DNA of 17,028 nt from Betaproteobacteria bacterium (GTDB taxonomy: Bacteria; Pseudomonadota; Gammaproteobacteria; Burkholderiales; SG8-39), in assembly GCA_016867955.1 (NCBI GenBank), contig VGIE01000010.1, positions 1 to 17,028 of the forward strand, read 5' to 3'. A program made the position numbers and the translations under genes. Shown here piece after piece: positions 7,539 to 13,561 of the stretch (positions within the stretch are counted from its first letter, which is position 1; each line of letters begins with the position of its first letter). The notes under the pieces were generated by a model that did no database searches, was not told the origin of the DNA, and worked only from the letters and a program-made list of their open reading frames with translations.

Positions 7539-8199
7539 ATGGCCAGCAAGACCAGGTTCATCGATGCAACGGTGATGGTCTACATCGGCAGCCATTCCCT
7601 GCGCGAGCATGCGCTGCTGGCCGAGCTGCGCGCCGAAACGGCAGGGCTGCCCGAGGCCCAGATGCAGGTGCTGCCCGAGGAAGGGCAGTTCCTCGCCCTG
7701 CTGGTGCAGGCCATCGGCGCGACGCGATGCCTCGAGATCGGCACCTTCACCGGCTACAGCGCGCTCGCCGTGGCGCTGGCGCTGCCGGCGGGGGGCGCTC
7801 CTCTGCTGCGACGTGAGCGAAGCCTGGACCGGCGTGGCGCGGCGCTACTGGCAGCGCGCCGGCGTAGCGGCGAAGATCGACCTGCGCATCGCGCCCGCGC
7901 TGCACACGCTGGACGCCCTGCTTGCCGGGGGCGAGTCCGGGGCGTTCGACTTCGTCTTCATCGACGCCGACAAGCCGAACTACCTCGCCTACTACGAGCG
8001 CGCGCTGCAACTGGTGCGACACGGCGGCATCATCGCCTCCGACAACACACTCTGGTCGGGTGCGGTGGCCGACCTGAAGGACCAGACCGACAACACCCGC
8101 GCTCTGCGCGCGCTGAACGACGCGCTGCTTGTGGATGAGCGGGTCGCCATTTCGCTGCTGCCACTGGGCGACGGAGTGACATTGGCGCTGAAGCGCTGA
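7539..8199 (+). pseudogene. Class I SAM-dependent O-methyltransferase, frameshifted
   Basis: This matches the caffeoyl-CoA/catechol-type O-methyltransferase family 3 in two frames. From ATG 7539 the frame gives SLREHALLAELR, MQVLPEEGQFLALLVQAIGA and the SAM-binding motif LEIGTFTGYSALAVALALPA. Then the family sequence jumps to frame 1: LLCCDVSEAWTGVARRYW, FDFVFIDADKPNYLAYYERAL (Asp-rich metal and substrate region), IIASDNTLWSGAV and the C-terminal LLPLGDGVTLALKR. The break lies in a run of six G at 7790-7795. Removing one G restores PAGALLCCDVS and an unbroken protein of about 219 residues, the normal family size. An assembly or sequencing indel, a slipped-strand mutation or true decay could each explain it. 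It lies 28 bp after ilvA, probably in the same transcript. Confidence 0.88.
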
Positions 8200-8239
8200 T
8201 CCAAGGTGACGATGTTTCGCCGGTTTCGCCATGCGGCGA

Positions 8240-8260
8240 GCAACTTTTCTTGCTTCGCCA
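8240..8260 (+). repeat. Inverted repeat, left arm
   Basis: These 21 bases match the reverse complement of 8795-8815 at 18 of 21 positions, including 12 identical bases in a row (CTTGCTTCGCCA). The two arms face each other across about 530 bp without a gene, as in a small non-autonomous element. The rest of the arms has diverged and no target-site duplication was found. Confidence 0.6.
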
Positions 8261-8266
8261 GGAAAA
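8245..8266. repeat. Stem-loop within left repeat arm
   Basis: TTTTCTTG (8245-8252) pairs with CAGGAAAA (8259-8266) around a six-base loop, with one G-T wobble. It starts 45 bp after the methyltransferase stop and might work as a weak bidirectional terminator because both arms are A/T-rich outside, but the stem is AT-rich and short. Confidence 0.45.
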
Positions 8267-8475
8267 ATAACCAAAAGAAGGCGACCCCGGAGGCGACGGT
8301 TTCAGTGCTCAGTTTCCAACAGCTCACCGAAACTCCCCCTGCGATGCTCGTCAGCGCTGGCGGTGCGGAACTCGCCCGCTTCGATGCCTCAGACAGTCCC
8401 GGACGAACCCCCAGCGCTGCCTGCGCTTCTCGGCGTCCCCAACGGGGAACGGCACCCATCCACTGTAGAGAAGTA

Positions 8476-8490
8476 CTAACAATTTGTTAG
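8476..8490. promoter_or_regulatory. 15-bp palindrome in an AT-rich island
   Basis: CTAACAA-T-TTGTTAG is a perfect 7-bp dyad with a one-base centre. It is the kind of site bound by MarR- or TetR-type dimers. Promoter-like hexamers lie nearby on the + strand (TAGTAT 8493-8498, TTTAAT 8513-8518), but none has a good -35 partner. No gene starts within 400 bp downstream on either strand, so an operator role is speculative. Confidence 0.3.
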
Positions 8491-8794
8491 GATAGTATCT
8501 ACCGAATGTACTTTTAATACGTAAATACTGACTTCGGTGATTATTCCGTGGCGGCTTTTCCGGGGCCCCTGATGCGCCGCCGGGCAGCGGAGCAACGCTT
8601 GGTGCGGTCGGCGAGGACAGTCTGAGCGGGCCGCGTAGCGGGGAGCGCGTTCCGCAGCCGCCAGGCATTGCGAGCGGCGCAGGGGTGTCGCCGCAGGCGA
8701 CCGGCGCATGGGGTATGCTTTCAGCTCCGACGTAACATTGCGCGTTGCGCAACGTGAGTCTTCGCTGCAACTTCGTGTCTCTGGATACTTGTGT

Positions 8795-8815
8795 TGGCGA
8801 AGCAAGAGAAGTAAC
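8795..8815 (-). repeat. Inverted repeat, right arm
   Basis: This is the inverted partner of 8240-8260 (18 of 21 identical, with the 12-base core TGGCGAAGCAAG). Unlike the left arm it has lost the second half of the stem-loop. Confidence 0.6.
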
Positions 8816-8911
8816 ACGCCGTCAGGCGAATTCTCCTGCCGTCCTGTGTCACTTGTTCGGCTTGGTCACGAACGCACTTGGCATCTGTCCGCGTGCGAGC
8901 CGGCCCCGCGG

Positions 8912-9661
8912 CTACTGCCGGCCGGCCATCGTGTACATGTTCCAGAGCCGGAAATACAGCACCGACGTTTCGACCGTGGCGTCGTAGACCAGCTTGCGCG
9001 CCTCGGGCGTCACGGCGTGGCGGGCGACCATGTCGGTGCCCTCGTCGCCGTGCTCGATGTCGGTGGTGATGTGCATGGTCCAGAACACCAGCTTGTCGTC
9101 CGGAATGGCGTAGTTCTTCTTCAGTGCGGCGCGCATGCGTGTCAGCGCCTCCGGCACGAAGGTCTCCAGGCCGATGCCGATGGCCGCCAGCGGAACGTAC
9201 CAGGGCCGGCATTTCGCCATGAACTCGAAGTAGTCCGTCACGCGTCGGCTGTCGGCGAGCTGCGCGGTGCGGCGGATTGCCGCGGGGTCCATGCCGATGG
9301 CGGCGGCGAAATCCAGCATCAGTTCGGGGTGCGCCTTGGTGCCCGTGAAGATGCCCAGGCACTCTTCGGCGAGGTTCTTCACCAGGGCGGTGCGCACCTC
9401 CTCGTGCGGGCAGCTCACGTAGATCTGGCCGATCCACGGCAGCATGTTGCGATTGTGCAGGTACCACTGCTCGATGAGCAGGCGCAGCTGCGGCAGCGTC
9501 ACCGCGCCCGACTCGAGTGCTGCGAGCACCGGGTGGTCGGCCATGCCGCGCCCGGGCCGGCTGCACTCGCTGCGCAGCAGCGCGACGAATGCCGCCGGCG
9601 TCATGGCGCCGAGTTCGGCCGCGGAGACCTCGCGGATGGGAGTTGCGTCGGGTGCATTCAT
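8912..9661 (-). CDS. Haem-oxygenase-like diiron protein (CADD/PqqC/TenA-type iron-containing redox enzyme)
   Basis: A 249-residue, mostly helical protein of the TenA/PqqC/CADD superfamily. The metal-ligand series of haem-oxygenase-like diiron oxidases is visible: Glu99 or Glu100 (NLAEEC), His111 (HPELM), Glu166 (GLET) and the H-x3-D-x2-H triad His197, Asp201, His204. Family members include Chlamydia CADD and Nitrosomonas NE1434, which make p-aminobenzoate from their own tyrosine, and oxidases such as UndA. Which chemistry applies here is not determinable. The start at 9661 is chosen because GGAGGAAA lies just before MNAPDATPI; the frame is open for 35 more codons upstream, but that part overlaps the transferase gene. 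It lies 47 bp after the glutathione transferase gene, on the same strand. Confidence 0.82.
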   Translation of the reverse strand: MNAPDATPIREVSAAELGAMTPAAFVALLRSECSRPGRGMADHPVLAALESGAVTLPQLRLLIEQWYLHNRNMLPWIGQIYVSCPHEEVRTALVKNLAEECLGIFTGTKAHPELMLDFAAAIGMDPAAIRRTAQLADSRRVTDYFEFMAKCRPWYVPLAAIGIGLETFVPEALTRMRAALKKNYAIPDDKLVFWTMHITTDIEHGDEGTDMVARHAVTPEARKLVYDATVETSVLYFRLWNMYTMAGRQ

Positions 9662-9708
9662 GGGCGTTTCCTCCAGGGGTGTCGTCCGCTGCGCCTTGCC
9701 GCGGGCGC

Positions 9709-10323
9709 CTACTTGTCGGGTTTGGTCTTCAGTGCACTTGGCCGCGACAGCATGCGCGCCGACCACGCCGCCACTGCGGGCGGCGGGGCGATCTCCATCA
9801 GCGGCAGGAATTCCAGGAACGGCGCGTAGCAGACCTCGGCCAGCGTGTAGCGGTCGCCGACCAGGTACTCGCGGCCCCCCGCGAGGTAGATGCGCTCGAT
9901 GATGTCAAGGTGCTTCTCGATCTCGGCCTTGGCCTGCGCGATGGCCTTCTCGTCCCAGCGTTCCTTCGGCAGGAAGCGCTTGGGGAAGATGATCGTGCCG
10001 GCCGGGCGTGTCATCTGCAGGTCGCACAGTTTCATGTGCATGTCCACCAGCGCGCGCCCGCGCGCGTCCGCGGGCACCAGCGGCGGCTGCGGGTGCGTGG
10101 CCTCCAGGTAGTTCAGGATGGCGGTCGACTCGTAGAGCACGAATCCATCCTCTTGCAGCGTCGGCACCCGCGCATAGGGGTTGTAGGCCAGGTAGCCGGG
10201 CTGGCGGTGTGCCTTCTTCTCCATGTCGACGGCAACCAGTTCGTGGGGGATGCTCTTCTCGTCGAGCGCGATCAGGACGCGGCGCGAGTAGGTGGAGCGC
10301 GGATGGTGGTGGATGCGCAGCAT
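9709..10323 (-). CDS. Glutathione S-transferase family protein
   Basis: A 204-residue cytosolic-type GST. The N-terminal thioredoxin-like domain starts MLRIHHHPRSTYSRRVLIAL, with the candidate catalytic Ser10 or Ser13. It continues with NPYARVPTLQEDG, where the cis-Pro follows Val, and with LYESTAILNYLEATHP, whose ES pair binds the glutathione gamma-glutamyl group. The helical C-terminal domain contains GREYLVGDRYTLAEVCYAPFLEFL, with the N-capping box Asp typical of GSTs. The protein probably conjugates or reduces electrophiles with glutathione; the substrate is unknown. It is transcribed towards the diiron-protein gene 47 bp further on, and the two likely form an operon. No close similarity to the tandem GST pair at 14565-15934 was seen beyond the family level. 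Confidence 0.92.
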   Translation of the reverse strand: MLRIHHHPRSTYSRRVLIALDEKSIPHELVAVDMEKKAHRQPGYLAYNPYARVPTLQEDGFVLYESTAILNYLEATHPQPPLVPADARGRALVDMHMKLCDLQMTRPAGTIIFPKRFLPKERWDEKAIAQAKAEIEKHLDIIERIYLAGGREYLVGDRYTLAEVCYAPFLEFLPLMEIAPPPAVAAWSARMLSRPSALKTKPDK

Positions 10324-10442
10324 GGCGGGATCTCCGGCGGGTTCGATCGGGTCAGTCGCGGTCCGGCGGGGCCGGTGGTGGAGTATGCGCGATGGTACCC
10401 GGTGTGTCTTCTGCCCAGGCCATGCCCGGGGCGACGCTTCGT
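10324..10442. other. Intergenic spacer between GST and cyclo-ligase genes
   Basis: This 119-bp spacer separates two - strand genes and should hold the promoter of the glutathione transferase operon. I see no clear promoter hexamers, T-tailed hairpin or RNA gene in it. Confidence 0.4.
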
Positions 10443-11153
10443 TCAGGCTCGATTCGCGGCCAGCTCCGGCGCGCCGAGGTACGTCAGGCGCGGGCCGCGC
10501 ATTTCACTTTCCGTGTCACCGTCCCTTCGATAGATGCCGGCTTCCGTCACCACGTAGTCCACCGGGATGTCGTGCGACTGCGGGTAGATGGTGGGCAGGC
10601 GCGCGAACTCGTTGGCGACGCCGATCACCAGCGAGCGCCGCGGCAGCGCCGCCAGCGTGCGGTCGAAATAGCCGCCGCCGTAACCGAGGCGATAGCCGTT
10701 GTCGTCGAAACCCGCCATCGGCAGGATCACCGCCGTCGGCGTCACCGGCTCGCCCTGCGCGGGGTAGGGAATGCCGAGCGGCCCGGAGGCCATGGGCATG
10801 TCGGGCGTCCAGGCGCGGAACTGCAGCGGTTTTTGCGGCGCCACCACCACGGGCAGGATGATGGTGGCGCCGGCGCGGCGCAACCTGGCTGCGATGTGGC
10901 GCGCATCATATTCATTGCGGTGAGGCCAGCAGATGGCGACAATTGCACCAGCGGCGTGCTGTGCGAGTCCGGGAAAACCGCGCTCGATATGCCGGTCTAT
11001 CGCCTGCCGCCAGGCCTGCAGTGTTTCCTTCGCGACCGCCATGCGTTGATCGATGAGGGCGGCGCGCCGGTCCGCGCGCCAGGCCGCCAGATCCCCGGGC
11101 GGAGACTGGCGAGACGCATTGGGCGGCGGCTGGATGCGCGGGGTGGTTGACAC
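10443..11153 (-). CDS. fau: 5-formyltetrahydrofolate cyclo-ligase
   Basis: This enzyme uses ATP to close 5-formyl-THF to 5,10-methenyl-THF, recycling the storage folate into one-carbon metabolism in the cytoplasm. The product has 236 residues with the family signature GYRLGYGGGYFDR at 153-165 (phosphate- and folate-binding loop), AICWPHRNEYD for the first strand, and VIGVANEFARLPTIYPQSHDIPVDYVVTE at the C-terminus. GTG 11153 is taken as the start because AGGA lies seven bases before it. The frame runs on upstream but only antisense to the transglycosylase gene. About 20 Pro/Ser-rich residues precede the conserved basic N-terminal helix, so the protein is longer than the usual 190-200. The 6S RNA gene often found beside this gene in proteobacteria is absent here. 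Confidence 0.92.
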   Translation of the reverse strand: MSTTPRIQPPPNASRQSPPGDLAAWRADRRAALIDQRMAVAKETLQAWRQAIDRHIERGFPGLAQHAAGAIVAICWPHRNEYDARHIAARLRRAGATIILPVVVAPQKPLQFRAWTPDMPMASGPLGIPYPAQGEPVTPTAVILPMAGFDDNGYRLGYGGGYFDRTLAALPRRSLVIGVANEFARLPTIYPQSHDIPVDYVVTEAGIYRRDGDTESEMRGPRLTYLGAPELAANRA

Positions 11154-11183
11154 CTGAATTCCTAGCGGAAATAAAGGCTTGAT

Positions 11184-13226
11184 GTGGTATTGTTCACGCA
11201 AATGATGAAGAGCCGTTCCACTATAGCACTGCTCGCGGCCAGCCTGTGCGCCACGTTGCTGTCGTCGCTCCTGTCTGCAGCGGCGCAGGCGCGTCCGCTG
11301 GCCTGGCAGAAGGCGCCCAACCCGGACCAGGCTGTGCTGGAAGCGCGCGATGCGTTTCGCACGGGCGACAGTGCCCGCCTCGCGCGAGCCGCGCAGGCCG
11401 TCGGCGGTCATGTGCTCGAGCCCTGGGTGGGCTACTGGCACTTGCGCCTCAAACTCGAAGAGCGCACTACCGAAGAAGTCCGCTGGTTCCTCTCGCGCAA
11501 TGACGGCAGCCTGCTGGCCGAGCAGTTGCGTCGCGACTGGCTGAAGGTGCTGGGCCGGCGCGGCGAGTGGGGACTGTTCACGGAAGAGGCGCCCCGGGTA
11601 TTCGGCGACGACCCCGAAGTCACCTGTTACAGCCTGCTCGCGCGTGCGCAGATGGGCGATGCGTCGGCGGCCGCCGAGCTGCGGCCGTTGTGGCTGGCGC
11701 CGCGCGACTTGCCGGAAGGCTGCGTGCCCCTGGTCGACGGCCTCCTGACTGCGGGCCAGTGGGGCCCGCAGCAGGTGTGGGAGCGCTTTCGCATGCTCGT
11801 CGAGGCCAACCAGCTGGCTGCGGCGCGCCGCCTGGTTGCCCGCCTGCCGCGCGACGAGACCCCCGACCTGAAGCTGCTCGACCGCGCCATCAATGCGCCG
11901 GTGCAGCACGTGGAGGGCAACAGCCTCGCGAGGCGCACGCAGCGGGAGCTCTACATCGCAGCGGTGCTGCGCATCGCGCGCGACGACCCGCCGCTTGCGG
12001 CCAGTTACTGGAGGCCGCCCGTGCGCGAACGCTTCACGCCACCGGACCAGGCGTGGGTGCTTGGCGCGATCGCCACGGCGGCGGCGCGCCGCCACATCGC
12101 CGATGCCGTGGGCTGGTTCGCCGAGGCTGACCGCCTCTCCGCCGGGATCGACGGCCTGCTCAATGACGAGCAATGGGCCTGGCGCGCGCGCATCGCCCTG
12201 CGCCAGGACAACTGGGGCGAGGTGCAGGCGGCCATTGCACGCATGTCGCTGGCGGGCCGTACCGACCCGACCTGGGTCTATTGGCTGGGCCGCGCGCTGA
12301 AGGTGCAGGGGCGGACGGCGGAGCAGCGTACCACCGCGGAGGCGCAGTTTGCGCGCATCGCCGACGACTTCAGCTTTTACGGGCGGCTGGCGGCAGAAGA
12401 GCTTGGCCGGGTGGTACATGTGCCGGCAACCGCCGCCAGCCCGACCAGCGAGGAAATGGCAGCGTTGTCCGGCAATGCCGGCTTGCGGCGCGCGCTGGCG
12501 CTGTACGGCCTCGACCTGCGGACGGAGGCCACGCGCGAATGGAACTGGGCCATCCGCGGCATGGACGACCGCTCACTGCTGGCGGCCGCGCAGCTCGCCC
12601 GCAACAATGAGATCTGGGACCGCGCCATCAACACGGCCGACCGCACCGTGGCGCTGCACGATTTTAACGTGCGCTACCTGGCACCCTACCGCGAGGTGCT
12701 GTCGGGTGCCGCGAAGTCGCGCGCGCTGGAGGAGCCGCTGGTACTGGGGCTGGTGCGACAGGAGAGTCGCTTCCTCTCGCGCGCCCGCTCCAGCGTCGGC
12801 GCCACGGGCCTGATGCAGCTCATGCCCGCCACTGCACAATGGGTGGCAGGCAAGATGGGCATGAAGGACTACTCTTGGTCGCGCGCGCACGAGCCGCAGG
12901 TGAATGCCGCGCTCGGAACCTTCTACCTGCGGCGGGTGCTGGACGATTTCGATGGCCATCCGGTGCTCGCGGCCGCCGCCTACAACGCCGGGCCGGGGCG
13001 CGCGCGCCGCTGGCGCGACGCACGGCCTCTCGAAGGCGCCATCTACGCGGAATCCATCCCCTTCAACGAGACGCGCGATTACGTCAAGAAGGTGATGTCC
13101 AACACGATCTTCTACTCGGCGGTCCTTGGCGGCGAGGCGCGCACGCTGAAGTCGCGGCTCGGCACTGTCGCGGGGCGATCGGCTGCCGACGGGCTGGTGG
13201 CGCTGCGCGCCGACCCGACGCCATGA
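11184..13226 (+). CDS. slt: Soluble lytic murein transglycosylase (Slt70-type)
   Basis: This periplasmic enzyme cleaves peptidoglycan between MurNAc and GlcNAc, leaving 1,6-anhydro-MurNAc. The signal peptide (MKSRSTIALLAASLCATLL...AQA) is followed by a long alpha-superhelical region with many short repeated helices, about residues 40-510. The C-terminal SLT domain is at about 515-640: the catalytic Glu527 in LVRQESRF, then SSVGATGLMQLMPATA, and AAAYNAGPGRARRW with the AYNAGxGR motif. Length (680) is close to E. coli Slt70 (645). GTG 11184 is chosen because AAAGG lies seven bases upstream. ATG 11202 or 11205 would give a more typical signal peptide without a ribosome binding site. It is divergent from fau by 30 bp. 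Confidence 0.94.
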   Translation: MVLFTQMMKSRSTIALLAASLCATLLSSLLSAAAQARPLAWQKAPNPDQAVLEARDAFRTGDSARLARAAQAVGGHVLEPWVGYWHLRLKLEERTTEEVRWFLSRNDGSLLAEQLRRDWLKVLGRRGEWGLFTEEAPRVFGDDPEVTCYSLLARAQMGDASAAAELRPLWLAPRDLPEGCVPLVDGLLTAGQWGPQQVWERFRMLVEANQLAAARRLVARLPRDETPDLKLLDRAINAPVQHVEGNSLARRTQRELYIAAVLRIARDDPPLAASYWRPPVRERFTPPDQAWVLGAIATAAARRHIADAVGWFAEADRLSAGIDGLLNDEQWAWRARIALRQDNWGEVQAAIARMSLAGRTDPTWVYWLGRALKVQGRTAEQRTTAEAQFARIADDFSFYGRLAAEELGRVVHVPATAASPTSEEMAALSGNAGLRRALALYGLDLRTEATREWNWAIRGMDDRSLLAAAQLARNNEIWDRAINTADRTVALHDFNVRYLAPYREVLSGAAKSRALEEPLVLGLVRQESRFLSRARSSVGATGLMQLMPATAQWVAGKMGMKDYSWSRAHEPQVNAALGTFYLRRVLDDFDGHPVLAAAAYNAGPGRARRWRDARPLEGAIYAESIPFNETRDYVKKVMSNTIFYSAVLGGEARTLKSRLGTVAGRSAADGLVALRADPTP

Positions 13227-13407
13227 TGCGAGGGTCGCCGGCGCGGATCGCAAGCGGTCTTCAGGGGCCGGTACGCTAGAATTCATGCATGACACGCACC
13301 GCTCGCGCGGGTGCTGGGCGAAGCAGTCGACGCAATGGATGTAACAGGCGCCGTTGACGCTATAGGCGCACCAGACGCAACACGGCAGGTTTCTGCGGGA
13401 ATATCGC

Positions 13408-13443
13408 GTGGCAAATATCCTCGTCCTCGGTGGCAGCGGTTTT
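13408..13443 (+). repeat. Duplicate of the first 12 codons of the epimerase gene
   Basis: These 36 bases match 13562-13597 at 33 positions, both beginning at GTG and encoding VANILVLGGSGF versus VAKILVLGGSGF. All three differences are at third codon positions and two are silent, as if both copies had been under coding selection. Identity stops abruptly after the TTT codon. A GGGA site lies seven bases upstream of this GTG. Confidence 0.85.
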
Positions 13444-13560
13444 GGCTCCGGCCGGCCCATGGCCGTACGGCCATGGACCTTAACTTTCGCCGTGGCGAGA
13501 GTGAGCCTGCGCCGAAACCTTTCGGCATGCAGCGACATGCACGGTCGGAAACAGGATTAG
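13408..13560 (+). CDS. Possible 50-codon upstream ORF or gene remnant
   Basis: GTG 13408 opens a frame of 50 residues ending at TAG 13558-13560, one base before the epimerase GTG at 13562. Its first 12 residues copy the epimerase nucleotide-binding strand and loop (ILVLGGSGF). The remaining 38 residues resemble nothing I know and run across two hairpins. It may be the stump of a deleted paralogue or of an earlier gene start split by an insertion. It could also be a translated leader coupled to the epimerase. A functional peptide is not supported. Confidence 0.3.
   Translation: MANILVLGGSGFGSGRPMAVRPWTLTFAVARVSLRRNLSACSDMHGRKQD
13457..13476. repeat. 20-bp perfect palindrome
   Basis: Every base from CCATGGCCGT pairs with its mirror across the centre at 13466/13467. 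As RNA it would fold to a strong GC-rich hairpin with a very small loop. No T-run follows, so it is not a typical terminator. Confidence 0.7.
13484..13501. repeat. Hairpin next to the palindrome
   Basis: CTTTCGCC (13484-13491) pairs with GGCGAGAG (13494-13501) with one T-G wobble, seven bases after the 20-bp palindrome. Together they form a compact structured block upstream of the epimerase start. Confidence 0.5.
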
Positions 13561-13561
13561 C

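Larger units (their letters stand above)
8200..8911. other. Gene-free region resembling a decayed intergenic repeat
   Basis: These 712 bp contain no convincing gene. Short open frames exist on both strands, but their translations are low-complexity, Arg/Ser/Pro-rich and lack start signals. Layout: a stem-loop motif at 8245-8266, a moderately GC-rich stretch, an AT-rich island at about 8470-8545, a very GC-rich stretch with short hairpins (8550-8581 and 8687-8701), and an inverted partial copy of the first motif at 8795-8815. The sequence following the first motif (ATAACCAAAAGAAGGCGACC) resembles repeat sequence common between genes in Burkholderiales and Xanthomonadales. That likeness is from memory and unverified. 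Confidence 0.5.
13227..13561. other. Intergenic region with duplicated gene start and hairpins
   Basis: This 335-bp gap has two parts. The part up to 13407 shows nothing I can name; AGAATTCATGCATG at 13278-13291 is AT-richer than its surroundings. From 13408 comes a second copy of the first 12 codons of the downstream epimerase gene, a 20-bp palindrome and a second hairpin, ending in TAG one base before the epimerase GTG. These parts are listed separately. Confidence 0.6.

Noticed and set aside
8206..8490. 94-codon + strand frame after the methyltransferase
   Set aside because: It lies wholly inside the repeat-like region, has no coding-like codon pattern, and resembles frames commonly mis-called over intergenic repeats.
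8893..8920. GCCGGCC repeats around the stop of the diiron-protein gene as a terminator hairpin
   Set aside because: The repeats are self-palindromic GC runs overlapping the stop codon, the loop is long, and no T-tract follows on the - strand.
10330..10360. GGTTCGATC in the GST-fau spacer as a possible tRNA T-loop
   Set aside because: The flanking bases do not pair into a T-stem and no anticodon or acceptor stems can be found.
11154..12419. Upstream extension of the cyclo-ligase frame on the - strand
   Set aside because: It is antisense to slt with no family similarity. GTG 11153 has a ribosome binding site and gives a near-normal protein.
13276..13390. Cysteine-rich reading on the - strand (several C-x2-C pairs) in the gap before the epimerase
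   Set aside because: The frame has no stop here and runs antisense through more than 600 bp of the slt gene. No ribosome binding site or small closed ORF supports it.
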